DNA of 64,000 nucleotides from Runella limosa DSM 17973 (GCF_000482465.1 NZ_AXVJ01000063.1:1-64000); one strand, 5' to 3'; shown: positions 1 to 9,260, numbered from the stretch's first letter. The notes: a model not told the origin generated them from the sequence alone. Made by a program: numbers and translations.

Positions 1-52
1 TAACCCCGCTAGTTAACTTATCCCCCTCTTCCTATCTCCTCGTTTCGGGTTG

Positions 53-84
53 CAAAGGTCTGACTTTCTTTTCTAATTTCCAAA
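53..84 (-). promoter_or_regulatory. Tandem promoter copy 1 (Bacteroidota sigma-A type)
   Basis: On the minus strand this reads TTTG (84-81), a 20-nt spacer, then GACCTTTG (60-53), followed by GCAACCCGAAA. It fits the Bacteroidota -33 TTTG / -7 TAnnTTTG pattern except that the first base of the -7 box is G. It is the copy nearest the window edge, with an expected start near 46. Confidence 0.65.
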
Positions 85-158
85 AAAATTTTGAACTTTT
101 TTTTCAACCTTCAAAATCCTCTCTTCTTTATCAGCTCCCCTTCGTTTCTTTCGGGTTG

Positions 159-190
159 CAAAAGTCTCACTTTTTATTTTAACTTCCAAA
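159..190 (-). promoter_or_regulatory. Tandem promoter copy 2
   Basis: Minus-strand TTTG (190-187), 20-nt spacer, GACTTTTG (166-159), then GCAACCCGAAA. It has the same spacing and the same post-promoter block as copy 1, 106 bp further upstream. Conservation of boxes, spacer length and start-site block in three copies argues for function. Confidence 0.65.
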
Positions 191-262
191 TTTATTTTTG
201 ATTTTTTTTGTTTCTCAAAATTTTATTTGGACTTTCAACCCCGCCCTCGTTGTTTGGGGTTG

Positions 263-294
263 CAAAAGTCCCACTTTTATCATCACTTTCCAAA
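263..294 (-). promoter_or_regulatory. Tandem promoter copy 3
   Basis: Minus-strand TTTG (294-291), 20-nt spacer, GACTTTTG (270-263), then GCAACCCCAAA. It is the third copy, 104 bp upstream of copy 2. A tandem array of this kind is typical of rRNA or other growth-rate-regulated operons, but the gene served is outside the window. Confidence 0.65.
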
Positions 295-487
295 TATTTA
301 CACAACTATTTTTAAAAATAATTCGCAATTACCTATCAACCACTCACTTATAGCTACAAAAAAATACCCAGTTCCTCACCAAAATAACGCAAAACGTGCT
401 CACGCTACCTTCTTTTCGTGATTTTAGGGCTAAAAGCCATTTTTCATCTTCTCCGAAATCTGCAAGTTATTCTTGGATAAGGTTTAT

Positions 488-525
488 AAATGGGGCAGAT
501 ACTTTTATTCGATTCTGCCCCATTT
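488..525 (-). terminator. Hairpin after the last permease gene
   Basis: Perfect 12-bp inverted repeat (488-499 with 514-525, core GGGGCAGA/TCTGCCCC) and a 14-nt loop, starting 6 bp past the stop codon of the permease gene that ends at 531. Short T-rich flanks on both strands fit a factor-independent terminator closing the minus-strand permease block. Confidence 0.65.
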
Positions 526-530
526 TGATT

Positions 531-3215
531 TTATTCTGTTTTTAAGCTCTTCACTGGGTCTGCTAAGGCTGCTTTTATGGCCTGATAGCTGATTGTAAGT
601 AGTGCAATAAACATTGCTGACCCTCCCGCGACCAAAAAAATCCACCATTCTATTGTAATATGGTACGCAAATTCTTGCAACCACAGCCCCGTAACCCACC
701 ACGCTAGGGGAAATGCAATACCGTTGGCAATTAATACCAACTTTAAAAAGTCTTTGGAAAGTAAGGCTGTGAGATTAACGACGCTTGCTCCAAGCACCTT
801 TCGGACCCCAATTTCCTTGATTCGTTGCTCGGCGGTATAGGTAGCCAAACCAAACAACCCTAAGCAGGCGATAAAAATAGTAGCAAGGGCTGCCCAAATC
901 AGCATGGTTTCGCGGCGGTGGTCATCGGCATAGAAGCGCGCCAATTGTTCGTCCAAAAAATGATACTCCAATAAATGCGCAGGATCAATTTTTGTCAAGG
1001 CGTCATTGATCTTGGCCAAAGTCGTTGGAATATCATTGCCCGTAACTCTTGACGTGAAGTAGTCAATCGAATGCACGGGGTTGTTTTGATAAGCCAAAAC
1101 CATAGGCGCTATTTTTTCGCGCAGCGACTGAAAATGGAAGTCCTTTACTATACCTATTACGCGCGCGCGAAAGGTTTCTCTTGAATTAAGAAGATTGTAG
1201 CTTCCTCCCATCGAGCGTTCGGGGATTTCTACCAATTGCCCCACGGCTTCTTTTATGTTCAACATGTTGGCAGCAGTCTCATTTAAAATAATCGAAGTGG
1301 AATCGTTTGCCCCCATGAAATTGCGCCCGTTCACAACCTTTACTTCAAACGTAGTGGCAAAATCTTCATCCACTCCTAACAAATACGAAATTTTATGTTC
1401 GTCGTTATCTCCTTCTGGGCGGATCTTAACGGTTGGGATGTTTTTCCATTCCCCTGGCACCCGCGACATCACCGAGGTATTTTTTACCGTCGCAATCTTA
1501 CTGATTTCATTTTTGATGGTTTGGGCATTTTTTCGGACATCACCCGAATTTATATCCACCACCAACAGTAATTCTTTTGTAAACCCTAAATCTTTGTTGC
1601 TCACGTATTGGATTTGTCGAAACAAGACAATTGTTCCAATAATCATTACGACAGAAATGGTAAACTGAAAAACCACCAATCCTTTCCGCAGCGACAAATC
1701 GCCTTTGTTTTGTAACTTGAGCGATTTCAAAAGTGCAAGCGGGCTGAAACGTGACAGCAAAAACGCTGGATAACTCCCCGAAATCAAACCCGTTAGCACC
1801 ACCGCGACAATCGTGCATAGCCAAATACGGTAATCGGAATGGAAACCGAGCGAAAGCTGTTTTTCGGTAAAAGCATTGAAATACGGCAAAAGAAGATTGA
1901 CAAGCCCAATCGACAATGCGAAGGAAAGTAACGTTACGAGCAACGACTCAAACAAAAACTGGTTGATCAAATGGCTGCGAAAAGCACCGTTGGCCTTGCG
2001 AACGCCAATTTCTTTAGAACGATTGGACGCGCGCGCAGTCGTCAGGTTCATATAATTGATGCAGGCTATCAACAGGACAAACAGCGCTACTACTCCAAAA
2101 ATTTTGATGTACAACATACTGCCTTTTCCCGAACCTAAGCTGGTAGAACCTCTAGCAATATGGTCAGAATGCAAGCGCATATCGGTAAGGGGCTGCAACG
2201 AATAATCGGTCGTTGTTCCTACTTCAGGTTTATAATTGGCTGCCACCAAGGCATTCATTTTAGTACCCACGGCTTGCGGCTCGGTATTTTCTTTCAGCAA
2301 AGCATACACCGTATAATCGTGAGATGACCAGTCAGACGCATTCGATTTCTGAAACTCGGCATCGTCGTTGAAAGTACTTTCGGATAATAAAGACTCAAAA
2401 TCGAAACTTGAATTGCTCGGATGGTTTTTAATGACGGCCGTGATTTTGAAGGGCTTTTCCGTAAAATCAAATCGAAGGGTTTTGCCAACAACATCGGTGC
2501 TATTAAATAGCTTTTTGGCAATATCCTCCACGATTACAATTGAATTAGGCTCTTTGAGGGCCGTTTGCTTTTCTCCCGAAATCAACTCAAAATCAAATAC
2601 CTTCATAAAATTTTCATCGGCCAAGTTGATGGTCAAGTGATACTTGTTTTTGGTTTCAGGATTCGACAGATTATCACGCCCAAAACTGGTCATGCGCGCC
2701 GTTGTTTCGATTTCTGGAATACTTTTCTTTGATTCTTCGGCTAATTTATAACTTACGGCTGCCACCGTAAGGTCATCGGTTTTGGTCTTTTTGTGTTCGA
2801 GCACTCGGTAAATACGCGACGCATTGCGGTGCTGTTGGTCAAAAGTTAACTCATCAAACAAATACAAGCCAATAATCAAAAAACAAGTGATTCCGAAAGT
2901 CAGGCCAGCCACATTGAGGGCTGTGTACAATTTGTGACGAGTAAGGGTACGAAATGCGATTTTTAGGTAGTTGCGTAACATAGTTGGGCTGTATAAATAG
3001 GTTGTTGGATACGGATTGGGCTTTCGTTTGATGTTTGACCATCGAACATACGTCAGGGCATCGCGCCAATAGCGTTGACGGGCGTTTGGCTCACCCAAAC
3101 GTTGGCTACGGCGTTGATAACGTTCATTCAAATCGCCCATCACTTCCTCCCGCAAATGTGGTGCGAGCAGGCGACTAAGCCATTTGTCAATCCAAGCAGG
3201 CGGTTGATATTTCAT
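531..3215 (-). CDS. Prefix-domain ABC transporter permease (duplicated MacB/FtsX type)
   Basis: 894-aa inner-membrane permease, last gene of the padR-permease-permease operon. Residues 1-65 form a cytoplasmic alpha-helical prefix of the kind annotated as permease prefix domain 2 (HAAS-like, PadR-associated). The first transmembrane helix is at about 100-120, followed by a periplasmic MacB-type core domain and an FtsX helix bundle, and then a second helix/core/bundle set to the C-terminus. The motif EIGVRKVLGAS before the last bundle is typical of this family. It starts at ATG 3215, 3 bp after the stop of the upstream permease, so translation is probably coupled. Family knowledge: such permeases need a separate ATPase and export or extract substrates by mechanotransmission. 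The substrate is unknown. Its prefix is almost identical to that of the 3219-5837 permease although the bodies differ. Confidence 0.85.
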   Translation of the reverse strand: MKYQPPAWIDKWLSRLLAPHLREEVMGDLNERYQRRSQRLGEPNARQRYWRDALTYVRWSNIKRKPNPYPTTYLYSPTMLRNYLKIAFRTLTRHKLYTALNVAGLTFGITCFLIIGLYLFDELTFDQQHRNASRIYRVLEHKKTKTDDLTVAAVSYKLAEESKKSIPEIETTARMTSFGRDNLSNPETKNKYHLTINLADENFMKVFDFELISGEKQTALKEPNSIVIVEDIAKKLFNSTDVVGKTLRFDFTEKPFKITAVIKNHPSNSSFDFESLLSESTFNDDAEFQKSNASDWSSHDYTVYALLKENTEPQAVGTKMNALVAANYKPEVGTTTDYSLQPLTDMRLHSDHIARGSTSLGSGKGSMLYIKIFGVVALFVLLIACINYMNLTTARASNRSKEIGVRKANGAFRSHLINQFLFESLLVTLLSFALSIGLVNLLLPYFNAFTEKQLSLGFHSDYRIWLCTIVAVVLTGLISGSYPAFLLSRFSPLALLKSLKLQNKGDLSLRKGLVVFQFTISVVMIIGTIVLFRQIQYVSNKDLGFTKELLLVVDINSGDVRKNAQTIKNEISKIATVKNTSVMSRVPGEWKNIPTVKIRPEGDNDEHKISYLLGVDEDFATTFEVKVVNGRNFMGANDSTSIILNETAANMLNIKEAVGQLVEIPERSMGGSYNLLNSRETFRARVIGIVKDFHFQSLREKIAPMVLAYQNNPVHSIDYFTSRVTGNDIPTTLAKINDALTKIDPAHLLEYHFLDEQLARFYADDHRRETMLIWAALATIFIACLGLFGLATYTAEQRIKEIGVRKVLGASVVNLTALLSKDFLKLVLIANGIAFPLAWWVTGLWLQEFAYHITIEWWIFLVAGGSAMFIALLTISYQAIKAALADPVKSLKTE

Positions 3216-3218
3216 GTT

Positions 3219-5837
3219 CTATTCCGTCTTCAGTGATTTTATAGGATTCATCAGCGCAGCCCTGATGGCTTGGTAACTGACCGTCAGCAAGGCAATTGCG
3301 ATAGCCCCCAAACCCGCCGCTACAAATACCCACCAAGATAATTCGGTGCGGTATTCGTAATGTTGTAGCCAATCGTTGAGCAAATAGTAGGAAATTGGCG
3401 CCGAGATGAAGCACGCAATCAACACCAGTAAGGCAAAATCTTTGGAAAGCATTTGCCAAAGCCCAGCCACACTAGCCCCCAACACTTTTCGGATGCCGAT
3501 TTCTTTGATACGTTGCTCGGCAATAAACGAGGCCAACCCAAACAACCCTAAACACGAAATTAGTATCGCCAAAAGGGCAAAGAAGGCCGCTAGTTTGCCA
3601 ATTCGTTCTTCGTCGCTGAACTTCCGACCATAGACTTCATCCACAAAACTATACTCAAACGGCGCTTCGGGATTGTATTTTTTGAATACGCCAGCCACTT
3701 TGTCCAATGCCTTGCTTGTCCCCAATTGAGGAGCAAGTTTGAAGCTAATCGTATTGACTGCGTTGTAATTAATGGTATAAAAAGCAGCGTTAACAGGCTC
3801 AAAAGGCGATTGTCGAATCATGTTTTTAATGACCCCGATTACTTTATATTCCTTCCCACTTCGGACGATTTCGCCGATGGGGTTTTTGAAACCCATTAGC
3901 TTCAATGCCGCTTCGTTGATGATCATAGCCGAAGAATCCGTGGAGAACTTTCTTGAAAAATCACGACCCTCTATCACTTTCCACCCTACCGTTTTGCCAA
4001 AATCATGGGTAACTTGATTTCCCATGAACAACGGTTGGGTATTAGGCGTTTTTCCTTTCCAAGAAATATTGGTGGTTCCGCCATACTGATTTGTAATAGA
4101 ACCACCCGACTCCGCAAATTCGACTACTGCACCCGTATTCAGCAAATCATTCCGCAAGGCTTCATAGTGAGCGTAGAGTTCGGGCGTGTTCATGTTGATT
4201 TCTACCAAGCTACTACGCTCATAACCCGAAGGGCGGTCTTTGGCGTGTTGGATCTGCCGAAAAACGGTAATGATGCCAATGATTAAAGTAACTGAAACCG
4301 TAAACTGAAAAACCACCAACACTTTGCGAGGAACAGAAGTAAATCTCGATGCTTTGAAAGTGCCTTTCAATACCTTAATCGGCTGAAAGGAAGATAGATA
4401 AAGCGCTGGATAACTGCCCGCAATCAACCCCGTAAGCAAGCTAAAACCTAACCCAAACAGCCAAAACCAAGGGTTAGCCCATAAAATAGAAACTCGCTTA
4501 TCTGCGATTTCATTGAAAAAAGGAAGAGTAAGTTGGGCAAAAAGCAACGCCAACACAAATGCAATCAGGGTAATGACAAACGACTCACTCAAAAATTGAA
4601 AAATCAATTGTCCACGTACCGAACCAACCGACTTACGAATGCCCACCTCTTTGGCTCGTTTTTCGGAACGGGCGGTGCTTAGGTTCATAAAATTGATGCA
4701 GGCCAACAGCAAAACAAACACCCCAATGGCGCCAAAAAGCCAAACAAAGTAAACAATGCCACCCGCGTTTTTTCCGTCTTTAAAGTCGGTGTATAAATGC
4801 CATTGCTCCATCGGATGTAGGAAAAAGGCAGGTTTGTAGCCTGGCGGGTCTTTGCGTTTCATGCGAATATCCTTGATTTTGGCCGAAACCGCCTCCGCAC
4901 TTGGCCCTTCTTTCAATTGCGCAAATACCTGAAAGGAATTCTCATCCCATTCGTCCAACACTCTTTTGACATAAGCATCGTTGGCCACAAACAACTCCCA
5001 AGGAGCTAGGAAGAGTACGTCGCGAAAGGCGCTGTTATACGGCAAATCTTCATACACCCCTGTCACTTTTACGTCGGTTTTGTTGCCCATCCTGATGATT
5101 TTATTCAGCGGATTTTCGGTACCGAAAAATGCTTTTGCCACCGACTCAGAAAGAAAAATAGTATGGACGTCTTTCAATCCGTCGGCGCTACCCGCCAACA
5201 TCTTGAAAGACATCATATCGACAAAGGCTGGCTGTACATAATTACCACTTTTGGTTAATTTTTTATCACCTGCCGCTAGAATCACGTCGCGGGTATAAGT
5301 GGAAAGGCTCGTCGCCTGAAAATCAGGGTACTTGCTGCGCAGTTCTTCCGCCATTGGAATAGGGACAGAGTTGTACGAAGAAATCGTCCCGTCAAAATTC
5401 ACAAACTGCCATACTTGAGCGATTCGGTCGTAGTTTTTGTGGCTTTTATTGAACGATAGTTCGTCCCAAACCCACAGGCCAATCAGCATCGCCACGGCCA
5501 TCCCCGTAGCGAGTCCAAAAATATTGACAAAGGAGTAACCTTTGTGTTTCAACAGGTTACGAAAAGCGATTTTAAAATAGTTACGTAACATGGTAGGGCT
5601 GTATATATAGGTTGTTGGATACGGATTCGGCTTCCGTTTGATGTTTGACCATCGAACGTACGTCAGGGCATCGCGCCAATAGCGTTGGCGGGCGTTTGGC
5701 TCACCCAAACGCTGCGTACGGCGTTGATACCGTTCGTGCAAATCACCCATGATTTCCTCCCGAAGGTGCGGAGCCACCAAGCGATGCAGAAACTCATCGA
5801 GCCTCGGAAAAGGGCTTTTATTTTTTAGTGTTTTCAT
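3219..5837 (-). CDS. Prefix-domain ABC transporter permease (duplicated MacB/FtsX type)
   Basis: 872-aa permease, second gene of the operon, directly after padR (stop to start 13 bp). The first ATG is at 5837; a TTG three codons earlier is less likely. It has an N-terminal prefix domain (about residues 1-75), a first transmembrane segment near 100-125, a periplasmic core, an FtsX bundle with LACINFMNLSTARSEKRAKE, and a second core plus bundle with the EIGIRKVLGAS motif. By eye, the transport body is much closer to the permease at 15094-17730 than to its operon partner at 531-3215. Its prefix, however, matches 531-3215 (the shared VRWSNIKRKPNPYPTTY stretch), which makes it look chimeric. Substrate unknown. 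Confidence 0.85.
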   Translation of the reverse strand: MKTLKNKSPFPRLDEFLHRLVAPHLREEIMGDLHERYQRRTQRLGEPNARQRYWRDALTYVRWSNIKRKPNPYPTTYIYSPTMLRNYFKIAFRNLLKHKGYSFVNIFGLATGMAVAMLIGLWVWDELSFNKSHKNYDRIAQVWQFVNFDGTISSYNSVPIPMAEELRSKYPDFQATSLSTYTRDVILAAGDKKLTKSGNYVQPAFVDMMSFKMLAGSADGLKDVHTIFLSESVAKAFFGTENPLNKIIRMGNKTDVKVTGVYEDLPYNSAFRDVLFLAPWELFVANDAYVKRVLDEWDENSFQVFAQLKEGPSAEAVSAKIKDIRMKRKDPPGYKPAFFLHPMEQWHLYTDFKDGKNAGGIVYFVWLFGAIGVFVLLLACINFMNLSTARSEKRAKEVGIRKSVGSVRGQLIFQFLSESFVITLIAFVLALLFAQLTLPFFNEIADKRVSILWANPWFWLFGLGFSLLTGLIAGSYPALYLSSFQPIKVLKGTFKASRFTSVPRKVLVVFQFTVSVTLIIGIITVFRQIQHAKDRPSGYERSSLVEINMNTPELYAHYEALRNDLLNTGAVVEFAESGGSITNQYGGTTNISWKGKTPNTQPLFMGNQVTHDFGKTVGWKVIEGRDFSRKFSTDSSAMIINEAALKLMGFKNPIGEIVRSGKEYKVIGVIKNMIRQSPFEPVNAAFYTINYNAVNTISFKLAPQLGTSKALDKVAGVFKKYNPEAPFEYSFVDEVYGRKFSDEERIGKLAAFFALLAILISCLGLFGLASFIAEQRIKEIGIRKVLGASVAGLWQMLSKDFALLVLIACFISAPISYYLLNDWLQHYEYRTELSWWVFVAAGLGAIAIALLTVSYQAIRAALMNPIKSLKTE

Positions 5838-5850
5838 TGTGGCCAAAGAA

Positions 5851-6186
5851 TTAGCTCCATTTTAAAGTCACTTGCGGCACAATGCGCTCCCAAAGTCGGT
5901 TTCGGACTTGGCGTACGTCGTTCAGGACTCTTCCACCCAAGGCCGTCACGGTAAATAAGCGTTTACGCCGCCCGCCGCGTTCAGCAGTAGCTTCACCCAA
6001 AAGGGAAGTCACGTAGCCTTTTTGTTCGAGCCGCTGCAAAGCGGCATGAACCGCTCCAGTGCTGACGGTTTGTCCCGTTTCTTGTTCCAATTCTTCGGCA
6101 ATAGACACCGAGTAGGCATGGGGGGCAAGAACCGCTACGGTCAATAGTACCACCTCTTCAAATTCACCTAAATCACTTCTTCGCAT
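5851..6186 (-). CDS. PadR-family transcriptional regulator
   Basis: 111-aa single-domain winged-helix protein of the PadR family. The start MRRSDLGEFEEVVLLTVAVL, the recognition helix region TGAVHAALQRLEQKGYV and the wing AERGGRRKRLFTVTALG are characteristic. It is the first gene of an operon with two prefix-domain permeases (stop 13 bp before the next ATG). Family knowledge: PadR proteins usually repress neighbouring transport genes and are relieved by a ligand; pairing with prefix-bearing permeases suggests the prefix may bind or sense with this PadR. A sigma-54-like promoter (6218-6233) and a palindrome pair (6439-6478) lie upstream. Confidence 0.9.
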   Translation of the reverse strand: MRRSDLGEFEEVVLLTVAVLAPHAYSVSIAEELEQETGQTVSTGAVHAALQRLEQKGYVTSLLGEATAERGGRRKRLFTVTALGGRVLNDVRQVRNRLWERIVPQVTLKWS

Positions 6187-6217
6187 GAGTAATTTTTATT
6201 TCATCTATTTCTGTATG

Positions 6218-6233
6218 TAAAATACCTTGCCAA
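6218..6233 (-). promoter_or_regulatory. Weak sigma-54-like promoter of the padR-permease operon
   Basis: Minus strand reads TTGGCAA, a 5-nt spacer and TTTA. The -24 box is good (TTGGCA) but the -12 box is poor (TTTA instead of TTGC). It sits 32 bp before padR and is downstream of a palindrome pair, like the better sigma-54 promoters near 26.2 kb; on sequence alone it is uncertain. Confidence 0.35.
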
Positions 6234-6244
6234 TCATAGAAAAA

Positions 6245-6421
6245 GCTATCTCAAAAGCCTAGTATCACCAAATTATCTTCGGCACTTATTCAACCTCACC
6301 CCCTAAATCCCCCTCTCCTTTCTGGAGAGGGGGATTTTTAAAGCCCTTCTCCTTCCATGAGAAGGGTTGGGATGAGGTTAAAACGAAAGATAATTTGGTA
6401 ATTCCCTACTTCAAAAAAGCT
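6245..6421. repeat. Palindromic MITE/REP-like element, copy A
   Basis: About 177 bp with degenerate terminal inverted repeats (core ACCAAATTATCTT at 6267-6279 against 6388-6400) enclosing two nested hairpins, one around the TCTCC/GGAGA stem at 6312-6333 and one at 6343-6365. It carries no ORF. A second copy in the opposite orientation lies at 12376-12550. In both places the element sits between a padR promoter and its upstream palindrome pair, which suggests insertion into an enhancer-promoter spacer. Confidence 0.75.
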
Positions 6422-6438
6422 CCTTTATTCTTTATCAA

Positions 6439-6478
6439 TTGTCCAAAAGCGGACAAATTTTAGTACGCCTTCGGACAG
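6439..6478. promoter_or_regulatory. Paired palindromic operator/enhancer (set A)
   Basis: 6439-6456 is a perfect TTGTCC-N6-GGACAA palindrome. 6461-6478 is a degenerate second copy (TAGTAC-N6-GGACAG). Centres are 22 bp apart, about two helical turns. It matches the pairs at 12580-12618 and 26243-26281 and is a probable binding site for the NtrC-type regulator encoded at 26404-27780, acting on the padR-permease operon that starts at 6186. Confidence 0.65.
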
Positions 6479-6546
6479 TCAGTTTTGGGTTTACGGTTTT
6501 GGGTTTAGCGTTTTTCGGTTTGCCCCTTGCATATTTCCCCCCTTGC

Positions 6547-6761
6547 CAGGTTGAACGCATTAAAATATAGAGTGGCTATTCATTGCTCCAGAGGAGCTAC
6601 CTCTTAGTAGAAAAATGAATCAAATTCCCACCAAAGCCCCTTCGCGGCAGCCGACGCTCGTGAAAGATGTCACCCCGATGGGGCTTTGGGACAGCCTTCA
6701 CCCTTTTTTTCTACTAAGATTTAGCCTCCCTGAGGCTAGTTTTTTTAATGCGTTTAACCTG
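6547..6761. repeat. Second palindromic repeat element (nested inverted repeats)
   Basis: 215-bp non-coding element with three nested inverted repeats: outer (6547-6564 with 6744-6761, one mismatch), middle perfect 13 bp (6603-6615 with 6706-6718) and inner perfect 10 bp (CCAAAGCCCC at 6631-6640 with 6680-6689). It is unrelated to the element at 6245-6421. It ends 16 bp from the stop codon of the permease gene at 6777 and may also act as its terminator. It looks like a non-autonomous mobile element; no transposase is nearby. Confidence 0.65.
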
Positions 6762-6776
6762 CCCCCCTACCTTTTT

Positions 6777-9176
6777 CTACTCTACTTTCAGTGCTTCTAC
6801 TGGGTCAGACAAGGCGGCTTTGGTACTGCGAAAACAGAGGGTAAGGAACGCAATTACCACCGTCAAGAGTCCTGCCAAGGTCGGGATAAGCCAGTCCACT
6901 TCGATGCGATAGACAAAATCGGCCAACCACTGATTCATGAGGTACCAAGCCGCAGGCGTAGCCAGTACAATAGCTACCAAAATAGGTTTTAAGAAGTCGA
7001 TAGAAAGGAGCCTTACAATGCTTGCGACCGAGGCACCGAGTACTTTCCGCACGCCAATTTCTTTGGTGCGTCGAGCCACGACCAGCAAAACGAGCCCGTA
7101 CAACCCCAAACACCCAATAAGAATGGCAACTACCGAAAAAACACTCGCCAGCCGAACCGTCAGCTGTTCGGTTTCGTAAAATTTTGCCAATTGTTCATCA
7201 AGGTATTCGTAGCTAAACACCTCATTCGGATAAATTTTTTGCCACGTTTGCCGAACGTGATTAAGGGTTTTGGAGGGAGAAGCTGCCGCAACCCGTACGC
7301 CTACTTTTCGATAACGGGCAGTTTGGGTAGAAATCACACAAGGCTCAATTTGCTCACGTAATGAGCGTAAATGAAAATCTTTGACCACTCCCACCACGGG
7401 CGCAGCTACGGGCGACAGGTAAGTTTCTATTTTATGTCCTAATATGTCGTTGGGGTTTTTGATGTTGAGTTTTTTGAGCAACGCTTCGTTGACCACGTAT
7501 TCCCGAATGGTATCCGACGCCAAGGCGTTCCTTCCTGCTACTAATTCCAGCCCGTAGGTTTTGAGGTAATCGGCATCCCCCAATCGTTCTCGTATCGGAA
7601 AAGCTTCCCATTGGGCACGGTTGTCAAATTTGAACGAGCCACCGTTCATTACCGAAGCCGACGGTGGGCGATACGCCGCACTTACCGACTGTATTTCGGG
7701 GTATTGAAGCAAGGTGTTTTTAAACGCTGTGAGGGCCGTTGGGGAAGGATCGGGTAGGTTGACAACCAATACGTTGTCTTTTTTAAAACCCAAATCCGAC
7801 TGCTCCACGTACTTCATTTGCCTCGTTACGACCATTGTACCAATAAGTAAAGCTTGACAAATGGCAAATTGCACCACTATCATCGACTGCCGCAGGGAAA
7901 AACCTCCTCTTTTGGGCAGAACTCCTTTTCCTTTCAATGCCTGCCAAGGGCTAAAGCCCGACATCATAAACGCGGGGTACCCACCCGCCAGTCCGATGAT
8001 GACTACCAAAAGTACCATCAAAAATAGCGTCGCTTGGGCATCGAGGATAAATGACAAATTCAATCCTAGCCATTGATTAACAAAAGGTAAAATAAGCACT
8101 ACTAGAAGCCCTGCCCCGATTGCCGCCGTTGTCACAATCAGTGCAGTTTCCAACAAAAATTGGCGCATTACTTGCCATTTGCTACTTCCCAACGTTTTGC
8201 GAATACCAATTTCTTTGGCCCGACTCAACGACTGCGCCGTAGCTAAGTTGATAAAATTGAGGCAAGCAATTAGAATCAAAAACGCGCCAATCCACCCCAG
8301 CGACCACAGCAACGAGTGCTGAATCAATGCCCCACCCGTTCGTTTTACGTCGAAGTGTACGTCCGACAAAGGTTGAATGTGAAACTGAAAAATCGAGGCA
8401 TCTTTACCATAATATTTTTGAGCAAGCGCAGGGAAGGCCGCTGCCACCTGAGCCACCGAACTTAGGTTTTTGAGCGTAAGATAAACGCGGTCGGTAGAGT
8501 TGAGTGCCCACCAATCGTTTAGGTTTTGGTCGGGGAGTAGATGTGAGAACGTGCCCATCGAAATAAACAACTGCACATCGTTATTGGTCGTGCGCGGTGG
8601 ATCCGCCAAGACCCCTGTCACTTTTACTTTTGTCAAGTGATTCAAGTCCAGCACTTTACCGATTGGCTCTTCGTTGCCGAAGTATTTTTTTGCCCACGTT
8701 TCGGTAAGTACTACCGTATTTGGTTCGCTAAGAGATGTCTTGGGGTTTCCTTTAAGCCATTGATAATCAAAAACATCAAACCATTCTGATTCGATGAGCG
8801 CACCCGTATTTTGTTCTAAAAAACGTTGCGAACTCCCGTTTTTAGAGCTGGGAAGGCTCACGGTCAGCTCACGCAATGTTTTCAACGAAGCAGCTTGCTC
8901 TACTTGCGAAAACCCCTCGCGAAGCACCTTTGACATGGGAAGAGGAGCCTCGGGGTACGTTTCTACGGAACCGTCTTCCAAATGCAAATCCAACACAATG
9001 CGAAAAATGCGATCGAATTTTTGGTGGTGACGGTCGGTACTGAAGTGATACGAAATAAAGAGAAAAATCAGGATTCCTCCCGCCATTCCGACGGTGAGTC
9101 CTAATACGTTGAGGGCGGTGTACGTCCGATAATGACGTAGATTTCGCAGCGCAATGGTGAGGTAATTTTTGAACAT
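6777..9176 (-). CDS. ABC transporter permease, duplicated MacB/FtsX type, no prefix
   Basis: 799-aa permease starting directly with MFKNYLTIALRNLRHYRTYT, so it lacks the PadR-associated prefix. The order is a first transmembrane helix (about 20-43), a periplasmic MacB-type core to about 280, an FtsX bundle (with LIACLNFINLATAQSLSRAKE), a second core and a C-terminal bundle with EIGVRKVLGAS. It stands alone: 150 bp separate it from the permease upstream (9328), with a strong hairpin between, and a repeat element follows. No PadR, ATPase or adaptor is adjacent, so it must borrow an ATPase if active. Substrate unknown. Confidence 0.82.
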   Translation of the reverse strand: MFKNYLTIALRNLRHYRTYTALNVLGLTVGMAGGILIFLFISYHFSTDRHHQKFDRIFRIVLDLHLEDGSVETYPEAPLPMSKVLREGFSQVEQAASLKTLRELTVSLPSSKNGSSQRFLEQNTGALIESEWFDVFDYQWLKGNPKTSLSEPNTVVLTETWAKKYFGNEEPIGKVLDLNHLTKVKVTGVLADPPRTTNNDVQLFISMGTFSHLLPDQNLNDWWALNSTDRVYLTLKNLSSVAQVAAAFPALAQKYYGKDASIFQFHIQPLSDVHFDVKRTGGALIQHSLLWSLGWIGAFLILIACLNFINLATAQSLSRAKEIGIRKTLGSSKWQVMRQFLLETALIVTTAAIGAGLLVVLILPFVNQWLGLNLSFILDAQATLFLMVLLVVIIGLAGGYPAFMMSGFSPWQALKGKGVLPKRGGFSLRQSMIVVQFAICQALLIGTMVVTRQMKYVEQSDLGFKKDNVLVVNLPDPSPTALTAFKNTLLQYPEIQSVSAAYRPPSASVMNGGSFKFDNRAQWEAFPIRERLGDADYLKTYGLELVAGRNALASDTIREYVVNEALLKKLNIKNPNDILGHKIETYLSPVAAPVVGVVKDFHLRSLREQIEPCVISTQTARYRKVGVRVAAASPSKTLNHVRQTWQKIYPNEVFSYEYLDEQLAKFYETEQLTVRLASVFSVVAILIGCLGLYGLVLLVVARRTKEIGVRKVLGASVASIVRLLSIDFLKPILVAIVLATPAAWYLMNQWLADFVYRIEVDWLIPTLAGLLTVVIAFLTLCFRSTKAALSDPVEALKVE

Positions 9177-9260
9177 AAAATGGCAGTAGCGTTATTTTAT
9201 GTCGAAGATACTCACAACCTTCCACTGGCGACCGTTAAAAAATGTTAAGTGTTTGTAGAA

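Larger units (their letters stand above)
1..530. other. Gene-free left edge with three tandem promoters and a terminator
   Basis: No convincing coding region is seen in this AT-rich stretch; the one 64-codon open frame at 227-421 crosses the promoter repeats and has no recognisable protein features. The region holds three near-identical promoter copies on the minus strand (53-84, 159-190, 263-294), each followed by a GCAACCC start-site block, and ends with a 12-bp-stem hairpin at 488-525 next to the stop codon of the first permease gene. Between 295 and 487 nothing else was recognised. The gene driven by the promoters lies left of position 1. Confidence 0.7.

Noticed and set aside
227-421. 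64-codon open frame in the left intergenic region
   Set aside because: It crosses the third promoter copy, has low-complexity composition and no protein features.
6187-6776. Possible insertion sequence with transposase
   Set aside because: Inverted repeats are present but no transposase or remnant could be found on either strand.
6615-6992. 125-codon plus-strand open frame
   Set aside because: It runs from a palindromic repeat into the antisense of the permease C-terminus; no independent support.
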